Shown here: piece by piece, positions 24,119-32,455 of the stretch
Layout of the letters: the number at the start of each line of letters is the position of its first letter
Numbering within the stretch: the first letter of the stretch is position 1
Assembly (NCBI GenBank): GCA_900769645.1
Contig: CAAGHI010000017.1
Location: forward strand, 10,262 to 74,261
From: Candidatus Gastranaerophilales bacterium
Lineage (GTDB): Bacteria; Cyanobacteriota; Vampirovibrionia; Gastranaerophilales; Gastranaerophilaceae
DNA: 64,000 bases
Reading direction: 5' to 3'
Notes under the pieces: model-generated
Databases searched by the model: none
Seen by the model: the letters and a program-made list of their open reading frames with translations, nothing else
Told to the model about the DNA's origin: nothing
Position numbers and translations under genes: made by a program

Positions 24119-26725
24119 ATGCTAACCGGAAATCAAATTAGAAAATTATACTTAGATTATTTTAAAGAAAAACATGCACACACACTTGTTGAAAGTTCAT
24201 CACTTGTTCCAGACAATCCGACTGTTCTTTTGACAACTGCCGGCATGTTGCAATTTTTACCGATATTTTTAGGAATTCAACCTTGCCCTTACGAACCTGC
24301 AAGAGCTACTTCTTGCCAAAAATGCGCAAGAGCAGGCGGAAAAGATTCTGATATCGAAAACGTTGGTAGAACTCCACGTCACCACACATTCTTTGAAATG
24401 CTTGGAAACTTTTCTTTTGGCGACTATTACAAAAAAGAAATTATTCCTTGGGCTTGGGAGTTCGTTACAGAAGTTTTGAAATTGGACAAAGACAGACTTT
24501 GGATTACGATTTTTGAAACTGATGATGAAGCTTATGACATCTGGAGAAGCGTTGGTGTTCCGGCTGAAAGAATTAAGCGTAAAGGTAAAAAAGATAACTT
24601 CTGGGGGCCTCCGGGAGCATCGGGATCTTGCGGCCCTTGTTCAGAAATTCACTACGACTTAGGCGAACAATACAAATGCGACGACCCTCGTGGTTGCGGA
24701 ATTGACACTTGCGAATGCGACAGATGGGTTGAAATTTGGAACTTGGTATTCACAGAACTTTATCAAGACGAAGAAGGCAACCAATCTCCTTTGGGCAAGA
24801 AAAACGTTGATACAGGCATGGGCTTGGAACGTATTGCAATGGTTTGCCAAGGCGTTGCATCAACTTTCGAAACAGATTTGTTGAAGCCGATTATGGATAA
24901 GGTTTGCGAAATGAGTGGAGTTCCTTATAAGAAATCAGACAAAACTGATGTTTCTTTGAGAATTATCACTGACCACGCAAGATGTGTTACATTCTTGATT
25001 TCTGACGGTGTAATCCCAGGAAACGAAGGCAGAAGCTACGTTTTGAGAATGATTTTGCGTCGTGCATTACGTCATGGCAAAATCTTGGGAATGGAATTAC
25101 CGTTCTTGTATAAACTTGTTGACGTAATCGTTGAAAATTATGGCGAAGCATACCCTGATTTAGTTAAAAATAAGGCGAAAATCGTTGATACAATTAAGAA
25201 AGAAGAAGAACGTTTTGCTAAAACTCTTGACCGTGGCTATAAAATGCTTGACGAGTTTATTGAAGCTAAAAAAGATATTGATGGCGAAAGTGCGTTCAAA
25301 CTTTATGACACTTACGGTTTTCCGCTTGAATTGACAAAGGAAATCGCACTAGAAAACGGCCTAAATGTTGATGAAGAAGGCTATAAAGCCGCAATGCAAG
25401 AGCAAAAAGACCGTGCAAAAGCCGCTGCTGCTAAAATTAGTGTTACAGGCGATATGAAGTATGCCAAAGTTGAAAAAGAAGTTGGCTCAACTGAATTTGT
25501 TGGATATACAGAAAACGAATGTGACGCAAAGATTTTGGCAACAATTGACGGCGAAGGCTATGTTGATGTTGTTCTAGATAAAACACCGTTCTATGCAGAA
25601 TGTGGCGGACAGGTCGGAGATTCAGGTGTAATCGAAAACGAAAACTTGAAGTTGGAAGTTTTGACAACATTCAAGGTAAACAAATTGTTTGTTCACCGTT
25701 GCGAAGTTGTAAATGGCGAAATTACAATCGGTGAAAAGGTTCATGCAAAAATTGATGTTGCAAGACGTGAAGAAATCAGACTTCACCACTCATCAGCTCA
25801 CCTTCTTCAAGCTGCTTTGGTAAAAGTGCTTGGTGACGAGGTTAAACAGGCTGGTTCTCAGGTTGAAGAGGATAGAATGCGTTTTGACTTTACGTTCTCT
25901 CGTGCAATGGAGCCTGATGAAATCTTTAAGGCTGAAGAACTTGTAAACAAATGGATTGCGGAAGCATTGCCTGTCACAACGGAAGAAATGGATATTGAAC
26001 ATGCAAAATTGACCGGAGCAACAGCATTGTTCGGTGAAAAATACGAAGATGTCGTAAGAGTCGTTTCAATGGGTAATTCAAGCCACTGCGTTTCAAAAGA
26101 ATTCTGTGCCGGAACTCACGCTAGAAATACTCGTGATTTGAGATTGTTCAAGATTGTTTCAGAAGGTGCAATTGCAGCCGGTACAAGACGTATTGAAGCT
26201 GTTGTTTCCAAAGCTGCGTTTGAATTTATGAACGCAAAAGTTCGAGAAATGGACAAATTGTCATTGATGTTTAAGGCTCACTATGACGAAGTTTTCGCTC
26301 GTGTTGAAAAGTTACAGGAAGAAAACAAAGAGCTTCAAAAAGAATTGACTTCTGCAAAAGAAGATTTGACAAGAGCAAAATTTGCAACATTCTTGTCAAA
26401 AGCACAAGATATTGAAGGTGGAAAATTGTTTATCACAAAAGTTGAAAATCTTGATGGTAATGCAATTAAAGCCGGTCTTGAATTTGCAGCTCAAAAGCTT
26501 GGTGAAAGCATAATTGTTTTGGCATCAGCAAGAACGGTTGCCGTAAAAGTTTCTGACAGTTTTGTTAAAAAAGGCATAAATGCCGGCAAGATTGTTGGTG
26601 AAATCGCTCGAGCAACAGGTGCAAACGGCGGTGGACGTCCAAACTTCGCACAAGGCGGTGTTAAGGATTCATCAAAATTAGATGAAATCTTGGCACAAGT
26701 TGAAAGTGAAATTAAAGGGGCGTAA
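24119..26725 (+). CDS. alaS: Alanine--tRNA ligase AlaS
   Basis: AlaS charges tRNA-Ala and edits mischarged Ser/Gly. The 868-residue protein starts MLTGNQIRKLYLDYFKEK. It shows the class II catalytic domain (LLTTAGMLQFLPIFLG, RTPRHHTFFEMLGNFSFGDYYK as a span, GMGLERIAMV), a Cys-rich insertion (CDDPRGCGIDTCECD), the editing domain with HHSSAHLLQAAL and the zinc-binding CAGTHARNT, and the C-terminal domain with GGGRPNFAQGG. All core motifs are intact and the length is normal. The ATG follows AAAGGAATTAGATT. It is isolated from its neighbours by the terminator upstream and repeats downstream. Confidence 0.98.
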   Translation: MLTGNQIRKLYLDYFKEKHAHTLVESSSLVPDNPTVLLTTAGMLQFLPIFLGIQPCPYEPARATSCQKCARAGGKDSDIENVGRTPRHHTFFEMLGNFSFGDYYKKEIIPWAWEFVTEVLKLDKDRLWITIFETDDEAYDIWRSVGVPAERIKRKGKKDNFWGPPGASGSCGPCSEIHYDLGEQYKCDDPRGCGIDTCECDRWVEIWNLVFTELYQDEEGNQSPLGKKNVDTGMGLERIAMVCQGVASTFETDLLKPIMDKVCEMSGVPYKKSDKTDVSLRIITDHARCVTFLISDGVIPGNEGRSYVLRMILRRALRHGKILGMELPFLYKLVDVIVENYGEAYPDLVKNKAKIVDTIKKEEERFAKTLDRGYKMLDEFIEAKKDIDGESAFKLYDTYGFPLELTKEIALENGLNVDEEGYKAAMQEQKDRAKAAAAKISVTGDMKYAKVEKEVGSTEFVGYTENECDAKILATIDGEGYVDVVLDKTPFYAECGGQVGDSGVIENENLKLEVLTTFKVNKLFVHRCEVVNGEITIGEKVHAKIDVARREEIRLHHSSAHLLQAALVKVLGDEVKQAGSQVEEDRMRFDFTFSRAMEPDEIFKAEELVNKWIAEALPVTTEEMDIEHAKLTGATALFGEKYEDVVRVVSMGNSSHCVSKEFCAGTHARNTRDLRLFKIVSEGAIAAGTRRIEAVVSKAAFEFMNAKVREMDKLSLMFKAHYDEVFARVEKLQEENKELQKELTSAKEDLTRAKFATFLSKAQDIEGGKLFITKVENLDGNAIKAGLEFAAQKLGESIIVLASARTVAVKVSDSFVKKGINAGKIVGEIARATGANGGGRPNFAQGGVKDSSKLDEILAQVESEIKGA

Positions 26726-26735
26726 ATAGAAGCAG

Positions 26736-26960
26736 CGTGGCAGCTAAGAATTTAGAAGTCGATAGGCGCTAAGACGCTAAGACGATAAGTTCGTTACAGT
26801 AAATAAAATTCTCATCATTCTGAAAGCATAGTAGGTTGGGCTTTCAGCCCAACATCATAAAAGCATAAAAGAGCAGTAGGACGGGGTACACACCCCACCT
26901 ACAATGAATAAATTGTGATTTTAATTAATAATGACGGCGGGATAGGTATCCCGCCCTACT
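26736..26960. repeat. Composite of 8-bp-period array and three REP-like palindromes
   Basis: From alaS to the next gene there is no CDS. The array at 26752-26786 has units GTCGATAG, GCGCTAAG, ACGCTAAG, ACGATAAG, running into AAGTTCGTTACAG. Then come palindromes at ~26830 (GTAGGTTGGGC/GCCCAAC), ~26879 (GACGGGG/CCCCACC) and ~26933 (GGCGGGATA/TATCCCGCC). The last may end the downstream minus-strand gene. Confidence 0.8.
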
Positions 26961-26962
26961 AG

Positions 26963-27271
26963 CTATTTATCCTTATTTTTATCATCAAAAATACTTGTTT
27001 CGTTACGCTCAATATCTGCTTTGATTTGATTTAATTCTTTTTGAAGAGTGTTTGCTAAATCAATATCACCACTTTGCATAGCAAGCTGAATTTGTTGTTG
27101 TTTTATCTTTGCATTGCTTTTTAAGTCGCTAACATTTCGAGCGGGCTCAATAATTCTATTAGCGAGTTCTTGTTGTTTTGCATTAGCTTTAGCTGTGGCT
27201 GTATTATTTTGTTTCTTAGTTTGAGTCGTTTTTTGTGCACCATTAGTTTTTGAAATTCCGTCCATTGCCAT
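26963..27271 (-). CDS. Hypothetical small helical protein
   Basis: A 102-residue, Lys/Gln/Thr/Ala-rich protein. The N-terminus (MAMDGISKTNGAQKTTQTKK) is low-complexity and probably disordered. Residues ~48-95 form coiled-coil-like helices (LKSNAKIKQQQIQLAMQ and LANTLQKELNQIKADIE), with a charged end. It has no signal peptide. The AAAGGAGAATTG leader before the ATG closely matches that of the G-tract gene at 22990, and both proteins share an early TNGAQ sequence. The function is unknown. The nearest neighbour upstream is a divergent XRE regulator. Confidence 0.65.
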   Translation of the reverse strand: MAMDGISKTNGAQKTTQTKKQNNTATAKANAKQQELANRIIEPARNVSDLKSNAKIKQQQIQLAMQSGDIDLANTLQKELNQIKADIERNETSIFDDKNKDK

Positions 27272-27378
27272 TACAATTCTCCTTTACATAGTTATAGTAC
27301 TCTATATACCACGTTTAAATGGTATATAAATAACTATAAATGGTCGATAGAATTTTGTCAATATGTAATTATATTGTT

Positions 27379-27606
27379 ATGGATAGAGATAAAATTCTTG
27401 CAGAATTTGGAAAAAATTTAAGAGCGGAACGCAACAGAGCCGGATATTCTCAGGACGGGCTTGCTGACGCAATTGGAATATGTGCAGGTAAACATATTGG
27501 TACAATTGAGCGTGGCGAAACAAATCCGACACTTACGACAATAGTTGCAATTATGAAAATTCTTAATGTCGATTTTGATAAGTTATTTGATGTGAATAAA
27601 GATTAG
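27379..27606 (+). CDS. XRE-family helix-turn-helix regulator
   Basis: A 75-residue single-domain regulator: EFGKNLRAERNRAGYSQDGLADAIGI, then HIGTIERGETNPTLTTIVAIMKILNV (both given as spans), the standard five-helix XRE/Cro fold with Q at the start of helix 2 and ERGE before helix 4. Such proteins bind DNA as dimers and often control adjacent genes. The ATG at 27379 has no strong ribosome site; an in-frame ATG at 27340 is possible. It ends one base before the transposase relic and is divergent from the 102-residue gene. Confidence 0.85.
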   Translation: MDRDKILAEFGKNLRAERNRAGYSQDGLADAIGICAGKHIGTIERGETNPTLTTIVAIMKILNVDFDKLFDVNKD

Positions 27607-27894
27607 GTGTTAAAAGAAGTTGGGCAAGTATGCCCAACCTACGATTTGAAAAAAGGATATGTTAATAAACGAGAAAAAGGTATCTGGCAACGTCGATTTT
27701 ACGAACATACAATTCGTGATGAGGACGATTTAAACAGGCATATTGATTATATTCATTATAATCCATTTAAACACCTTGGAGTTGTGCCAAAGGATTGGGA
27801 GTTTTCAACATTTGCTCAATTTGTAAAAGAAGGATATTATGAGCCAAATTGGGTTGTTGATGATAAAATATTTGAAGGTATTGAGTGTGAATAG
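27607..27894 (+). pseudogene. C-terminal relic of a REP-associated tyrosine transposase (RAYT)
   Basis: The 95-codon frame matches only the last part of an IS200-like/REP-associated tyrosine transposase: KGIWQRRFYEHTIRDEDDLNRHIDYIHYNPFKH (span) and KDWEFSTFAQFVKEGYY. The N-terminal half with the HUH metal site is missing. The first codons (GTG TTA AAA GAA then GTTGGGC...) are a REP-like palindrome, GTTGGGCAAGTATGCCCAAC at 27618-27637, not transposase. The break therefore falls at a REP, and the GTG start is probably not real. RAYT proteins mobilise REP palindromes; an intact copy elsewhere may have spread those in this window. Confidence 0.8.
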
Positions 27895-27919
27895 CTGAGT
27901 GTTGAACATGGTGACATTT

Positions 27920-28135
27920 TTAATCGAAATCCAACAAATCTTTTAAATTAACCCCTAAGACGTCTGCAATAATTTTTAGTTTTGACAATGTAATATCTGT
28001 TTTTGCGGTTTCGACCATGGCGATAGTTGAACGTGAAATCCCGTTCACATCAAGGAAATCGTCCTGTTTAATGTGTTTTTCTTTCCTAATCTTTTTCAAA
28101 TGTTCTGCAAATTTTTTCAGATATTCATTATCCAT
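27920..28135 (-). CDS. XRE-family helix-turn-helix regulator
   Basis: A 71-residue protein (MDNEYLKKFAEHLKKIRKEKHIKQDDF...) with the XRE fold: KHIKQDDFLDVNGISRSTIAMVETAKTDITLSKLKIIADVL as a span, including Q at helix 2 and a TLSKLKIIADVLGV helix. The ATG at 28135 is preferred to 28150 because the first residues upstream (MIIIL) do not fit the fold. Unlike the usual ERG before helix 4 it has VETAKTD. It is divergent from a 52-residue gene with its own promoter, which it might regulate; that is inference. Confidence 0.85.
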   Translation of the reverse strand: MDNEYLKKFAEHLKKIRKEKHIKQDDFLDVNGISRSTIAMVETAKTDITLSKLKIIADVLGVNLKDLLDFD

Positions 28136-28223
28136 GAGAATTATTATCAACCATATTGACAGTTATTAAAATCAGCCACACTGACATTCTTTGAAACAAA
28201 TATTAATAATATTTCTTTTTTTG

Positions 28224-28252
28224 TTGAAATATTATTAAATTTAGTTTATTAT
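28224..28252 (+). promoter_or_regulatory. Promoter of the 52-residue gene
   Basis: TTGAAA at 28224-28229, 17 bases, TATTAT at 28247-28252; the ribosome site AGGAGG follows about 20 bases later. Confidence 0.6.
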
Positions 28253-28282
28253 GCGGTTATAATTTACAAATTAGGAGGTATT

Positions 28283-28441
28283 ATGATTTCACAAAATCTT
28301 AAACAGGAAATTCTTAAAAATATTGAAGTTACAAAGGATTCAGCCCAAAATAATATTCAAATTGCACTCGAAAGTTATACTGAAATTATCTCAAAACTCA
28401 ATTTATTGACTTATTTATTAATTTCCGAAAACGAAAAATAG
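28283..28441 (+). CDS. Small hypothetical helical protein (52 residues)
   Basis: The ATG at 28283 follows an excellent ribosome site (AGGAGG, 4 bases before it). The protein reads MISQNLKQEILKNIEVTKDS, then QNNIQIALESYTEIISK and NLLTYLLISENEK: one or two amphipathic helices with no signal peptide. A promoter-like sequence precedes it, and the XRE regulator is divergent. No family is recognised. Gene status rests on the strong translation signal and the promoter. Confidence 0.65.
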   Translation: MISQNLKQEILKNIEVTKDSAQNNIQIALESYTEIISKLNLLTYLLISENEK

Positions 28442-28611
28442 TTTTTATGTGTGATGACAATTTCCTTTTTTTGAAAAATCATGGTAAGATAAAATCAAAA
28501 AACTTTTAATACTTAATTTGCAAATTCGGAAACTTTTTTATTGAAAAAACATCTTAATAAATAAGTTGTGCAACAAAAAGGTTAAGAGTATTTGGAGGAA
28601 ATAGTTAAAGA

Positions 28612-29832
28612 ATGAGAAACATTATGAAGAAAAGCATTATATTTATGGGAGCATTCCTGTTCCTATCCGGCTGGGTAATCAGGGATAACGTATTTGCGTA
28701 CACTCCTGTTGACTTGTACGACAACGTTTGGCGCTTGATTAACAACAAGTTTGTTGACCAGTCAAACAACCATCAGGATTGGGCAAAATGGCGTCACAAA
28801 TATGACAACCAAATTCATACGAACGAGGACGCTTATGTTGCCATAAATACAATGGTCGCAAGTTTAAACGACCCTTATACAAAGTTTTTGGATCCTAAAG
28901 AATTTGCAGACGAAACAAGTTCTATTAAAGGTTCTTTGAAGGGTATTGGTATTCAAATCGGTGTTAAAGACGGCAAATTGATGGTAATTGCGCCAATTGA
29001 GGATACTCCGGCAGAACGTGCAGGGCTTCAAGCGGACGACGAAATTCTTGAAATCGATGGTGCAAGCACAAAAGGGATTACTGTTGACAAAGCTGCTGAC
29101 AAAATCCGTGGTAAAGAAGGCACTCAGGTAACTTTGCTTGTTAAACGTAAAGATATGGCTCCTAAAACTTACACAATCACTCGTGCTGAAATCGAGATTA
29201 AATCAATTTCGCAAAAGCTTCCGACTGATATGACAATTCCAAATGATTTTTGCTACATTAGATTAAGTTCTTTTATTAGCAGAAATGCGGCAACTGAGTT
29301 TGGAAACATTTTGAATACAAACAGAAATAAAAAGGGGTTTATTATCGACTTACGTTCAAACCCTGGTGGACTTTTGACAAACGCTATTTACATCTCAGAT
29401 ATGTTCTTGGACGGTGGAACAATTGTTAGTACAGTTGACCGAGATGGCTACAAAGAAACTCAACGTGCATCATCTGGCGTTTACACTAAAAAACCTGTTG
29501 TAGTATTAATTAATAAGGGGTCAGCATCAGCATCAGAAATCTTCTCAGGTGCAATGAAAGACAACCACAGAGCTGTAATTATTGGTGAACAATCATTCGG
29601 TAAAGGGCTTGTTCAGGAAATCAACAAACTTCCTTATGAGGCAGGCGTAAACATCACGATTCAGAAATACTTAACGCCAAACGGTACTGATATCAACAAA
29701 AAAGGGATTACACCTGATATTGTCGTAAAACTTACAGAAGAAGATGTTAAAAACAAAAACGATCTTCAGTTGAAGAAGGCAGTTGAGGTTTTGAGCAAGA
29801 TGACCGGTGGTCAATCAATCGCAATACAATAA
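28612..29832 (+). CDS. S41 family C-terminal processing peptidase
   Basis: A 406-residue exported serine peptidase of the CtpA/Prc type, which trims C-termini of periplasmic proteins and peptidoglycan enzymes. It has an N-terminal signal/anchor (MKKSIIFMGAFLFLSGWVI), a PDZ domain at ~105-185 (GIGIQIGVKDGKLMVIAP, ADDEILEIDG) and the S41 core with LRSNPGGLL. The catalytic Ser is about residue 306 in GSASASEI and the Lys is 331 in SFGKGLVQ, 25 residues apart as in E. coli Prc. The start at 28612 has GGAGG upstream; 28624 is an alternative. A clear terminator follows. Confidence 0.93.
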   Translation: MRNIMKKSIIFMGAFLFLSGWVIRDNVFAYTPVDLYDNVWRLINNKFVDQSNNHQDWAKWRHKYDNQIHTNEDAYVAINTMVASLNDPYTKFLDPKEFADETSSIKGSLKGIGIQIGVKDGKLMVIAPIEDTPAERAGLQADDEILEIDGASTKGITVDKAADKIRGKEGTQVTLLVKRKDMAPKTYTITRAEIEIKSISQKLPTDMTIPNDFCYIRLSSFISRNAATEFGNILNTNRNKKGFIIDLRSNPGGLLTNAIYISDMFLDGGTIVSTVDRDGYKETQRASSGVYTKKPVVVLINKGSASASEIFSGAMKDNHRAVIIGEQSFGKGLVQEINKLPYEAGVNITIQKYLTPNGTDINKKGITPDIVVKLTEEDVKNKNDLQLKKAVEVLSKMTGGQSIAIQ

Positions 29833-29856
29833 GATGCGAGAACAAGTTAATAGTTT

Positions 29857-29888
29857 AAAATAAGGTGCAATTTGCACCTTATTTTTTT
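29857..29888 (+). terminator. Terminator after the S41 peptidase gene
   Basis: AATAAGGTGCAA and TTGCACCTTATT form a perfect 12-bp stem with a T tract on the plus strand. Confidence 0.85.
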
Positions 29889-29913
29889 GCTATTCAAAAT
29901 CTCTCATAAATAA

Positions 29914-31011
29914 TTATTTCTCTTTACAACTTTTCTTTCCGTTCCAATTCAAATCTTTGCAATGCAAATAATCCATGTTTTCGTTGAATAAAACCCACGC
30001 AGTACAAGCAGTTCCCTGCATGTCTGTTTTATTATTTAAGCAAGCTGTATAAAAATTATAATTCCATGATGCTTCCATGCCGCTTGGCACAATTGCTTTA
30101 TCTGTCACATAAAATCGAAAATGATCTTTCCCATAAGTATTTGGACCTAATTTCCCATTAACATCGACATGAACTGCCCCATAAATCTTGCCATAACCGT
30201 CCATTATAAATGGATCTAAACTTTGCGTGTCAATCAAAAATCCATCAGCTAACATTGCAGTTGCAAAAGGCTTAGAGTTGTTGATATTGTAGTGTAAGCC
30301 TCCTGACAAGTCTTTGTATACAGCATCTGGGTAACAACCTTTATTCCGTCCACAAAATTTTGTAATTTTTAGGTACGGTGCCCACGCATTAATAAGATTT
30401 TCTGCCCCCTGTACATCTAAAAATCCTCCTAAATTCCAATTGTCAGGAGTTCCTTTTTCTTCTATTGCTTGCAAATGTGCCTGAGAAATTATTGAATAAA
30501 ACTTTTTGACTTTGGCAATTGTCGCTTTTTCTTGATAGTTTGAAATAACGGTTGGAAGAGTCAGGGCTGCAACAACACTGATAATGCCCAAAGTAATTAG
30601 CACCTCTGCGAGAGTGAAGACGGCTTTTTTAAGTGAATGGTGAGTAGCTGTAGGTCGGATTTGCCAATCCGACAACGAAACTAATTTAGATGCAATGATA
30701 CCAAGAGGCATAGATGCATGGTCTGTTTCGATTAAACTATTTTTCTTTCCTTGCAACGATATTGAATTATTATCTTGAGCCGTTACACTAACCTCTCCGA
30801 GGGTAGAGGTCGCAGTTCTTTGCGAACTTTTGTGAGCATTAGAAATGCGGGAGAGGGGTATGCTACGCACGTAGCCCTCTGTAACGACATTCATTCCTCC
30901 TTCAAATATTGGTGTGGAGTAATTATTATTTTGCTTAACCCCTCTCTCGTATCTGTAACTCGCTATGCTCGAACAGCTACTCTCTCTCCCTAGGAGAGAG
31001 GTGCGTAACAA
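29914..31011 (-). CDS. Prepilin-like protein with repeat-derived N-terminal extension
   Basis: The recognisable protein starts at residue 128 of this frame (position ~30630). It reads KKAVFTLAEVLITLGIISVVAALTLPTVISN (a span), a class III/type IV-like prepilin signal with Glu after the cleavage region and a 20-residue hydrophobic helix. A ~230-residue extracellular domain with paired cysteines follows (CGRNKGCYPD, CLNNKTDMQGTAC). Residues 1-127 are encoded by dispersed repeat sequence (SYRYERG..., NAHKSSQRTATST) plus a REP-like palindrome at ~30650-30672. No ATG lies directly before the prepilin signal, so the true start (for example ATG at 30711) is uncertain. It probably is a surface pseudopilin; the extension would block normal prepilin processing. 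Confidence 0.7.
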   Translation of the reverse strand: MLRTSLLGRESSCSSIASYRYERGVKQNNNYSTPIFEGGMNVVTEGYVRSIPLSRISNAHKSSQRTATSTLGEVSVTAQDNNSISLQGKKNSLIETDHASMPLGIIASKLVSLSDWQIRPTATHHSLKKAVFTLAEVLITLGIISVVAALTLPTVISNYQEKATIAKVKKFYSIISQAHLQAIEEKGTPDNWNLGGFLDVQGAENLINAWAPYLKITKFCGRNKGCYPDAVYKDLSGGLHYNINNSKPFATAMLADGFLIDTQSLDPFIMDGYGKIYGAVHVDVNGKLGPNTYGKDHFRFYVTDKAIVPSGMEASWNYNFYTACLNNKTDMQGTACTAWVLFNENMDYLHCKDLNWNGKKSCKEK

Positions 31012-31075
31012 ATTATCTTCTTATATAACAGACTTTGCCTCTTCGTCTCTATGCTTCTTGGCATCTAAAAGCTTA
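30640..31075. repeat. Mosaic of dispersed repeats at the 5' end of the prepilin gene
   Basis: The segment holds a REP-like palindrome (~30650-30672), TACGCACGTAGCCCTCTG matching the 60-bp repeat at 2426, a direct repeat of CCTCTCTC/GGAGAGAG type (30945-31005), and an 8-bp-period array (minus-strand units AGATGCCA, AGAAGCAT, AGAGACGA, AGAGGCAA at ~31023-31060). Similar arrays lie near 30697 and 44920. Confidence 0.65.
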
Positions 31076-31145
31076 GCTGCTTTATCAATTTGTACGTCTA
31101 AATCTCCATTGGGGGGGGGGCAATCCTTGACTTATTATTAAACAT
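31021..31145 (-). CDS. Small ORF interrupted by a C10 tract (possible phase-variable)
   Basis: On the minus strand ATG at 31145 follows AGAGG by 7 bases and reads MFNNKSRIA, then enters a run of ten C (31111-31120). With ten C it stops shortly after. With eleven or eight C it continues as NGDLDVQIDKAAKLLDAKK... to a stop at 31021 (41 residues). The second half overlaps an 8-bp-period repeat arm, so it may not be native coding sequence. It is followed within ten bases by the start of the prepilin ORF, so the tract could modulate that gene. Confidence 0.35.
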
Positions 31146-31222
31146 TTTATGCCTCTTTCTTCTTAATTATAGTTTAATTATTTATTATAATTAGAGTTTT
31201 GTCAATATTTCATTGCAACATA

Positions 31223-31260
31223 CAAAAAACAAGAGCCGCCAAAATGAGCGACTCTTGTCT
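31223..31260 (-). terminator. Terminator after the HEAT-repeat gene
   Basis: On the minus strand ACAAGAGTCGC and GCGGCTCTTGT pair (one G-T pair), followed by TTTTTTG. Confidence 0.85.
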
Positions 31261-31285
31261 TAATCCTTTTTGTTATCTTATACAA

Positions 31286-32143
31286 CTAAAATGTTGCAGC
31301 AGGTTTCTTTTGAGCTGTTGCACCAGGGATTGATTGCCAGTTTGCAGCCATGATTTTTTTGAATGATTTCAAAGCTGTATCTTCAAGTTCACCAAGTTCT
31401 TCAGCTTCCATAATCAATTCTCTCAACGGCAACAATGCTCTTTGATCTCTAAGAACGCCCAATGCTGCTGCTGCACCTGCTCTAACAAGTTCGTTTTCGC
31501 TGCGGTTTTTCATAACATCAATCAATGCTGGAACTGCTTTTGTATCGTTCAATTTACCCAATGATGTTACAGCATAAATTCTAACGTTTACCCATTCGTC
31601 ATACAACATATTGATAACTTTATCAACAGCTTTTTTGTTACCGATTTCACCCAAAGCACGAGTTGCGTCACATCTTACGTTTACTTTTTCGTGATCCAAT
31701 GAATCAATCAAAGCGTCTGTCGCAACATCACCGATTTCAATCAAAGCATCTGTTGCAGTAATACAAACTTGTGGGTTTTCATCGTTCAAAGCTTCAACAA
31801 GTGGTTCAACAACGATTTCGCCGCCCAAACGTCCCAAAGCACGAGCTGCACGAACTCTTACGTCAACGTTTCGATCTTCACGAAGAGATTCAATCAAGTG
31901 TACTGTTGCTTTTGAATCGCCAAGTTCGCCCAAAGCACGAGCTGCATATAATCTTACTGATCCGTTTTTATCATGTTTTAATACGTCAATTAATGGTTCA
32001 ACTGCTTTTGAATCGCCCATTTCTCCAAGAACACGAGCTGCATTATATCTAACTTTTTCAGAATTACTTGTTTTCAAATCTACCAATAATTCGTCAAAAG
32101 ATTTTTTTGTTTGTTTTTTCTTGCTGTTCACACTAATTGTCAT
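31286..32143 (-). CDS. HEAT-repeat (PBS-lyase-like) protein
   Basis: A 285-residue protein made of about seven ~31-residue HEAT repeats with the consensus VR..AA.ALGE.GD.KAV..LI, for example VRYNAARVLGEMGDSKAVEPL and VRLYAARALGELGDSKATVHL. These PBS-lyase-type repeats are abundant in Cyanobacteria, where some attach bilins to phycobiliproteins; here, without such genes, a scaffold role in protein contacts is likelier. The N-terminus is basic and the C-terminus ends GATAQKKPAATF. The ATG has GGAGG upstream and a good terminator follows. It is a single-gene unit and cytoplasmic. Confidence 0.88.
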   Translation of the reverse strand: MTISVNSKKKQTKKSFDELLVDLKTSNSEKVRYNAARVLGEMGDSKAVEPLIDVLKHDKNGSVRLYAARALGELGDSKATVHLIESLREDRNVDVRVRAARALGRLGGEIVVEPLVEALNDENPQVCITATDALIEIGDVATDALIDSLDHEKVNVRCDATRALGEIGNKKAVDKVINMLYDEWVNVRIYAVTSLGKLNDTKAVPALIDVMKNRSENELVRAGAAAALGVLRDQRALLPLRELIMEAEELGELEDTALKSFKKIMAANWQSIPGATAQKKPAATF

Positions 32144-32455
32144 TAAGTTTCCTCCAACACAATATTCAAATTCTACACCTACTCATATATTAAAAATTTT
32201 GAGAATTAAATATTGCCTTTTTTACCTACTTATATTAATTTTTATTAACATTATTTTCTTTTACTGATAAGTGCAGCCACGAGTTAAATTTTTGTTTAAG
32301 GGTAAAACTAACACTTTATATTACCAATATAACATATATTTCAAATTTTGTCTTGATCATGGACAAAATAAATCCTCAAAACAGCTTTTGTTTTTTTAAT
32401 AATTAGCGTCTTTCAAATATAGCTTAACAAAAATTGTAATAAAAATTCACAATTA
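32144..32455. other. 312-base intergenic region, no gene seen
   Basis: AT-rich spacer between the histidine kinase stop and the HEAT gene start. It should contain the HEAT gene promoter, with its ribosome site at 32149-32156 on the minus strand. I see no palindrome, repeat arm or ORF with a ribosome site here. Confidence 0.6.

Noticed and set aside
27340..27378. Longer start for the XRE gene (ATG 27340)
   Set aside because: The added residues are not part of the fold and there is no ribosome site; kept only as an alternative.
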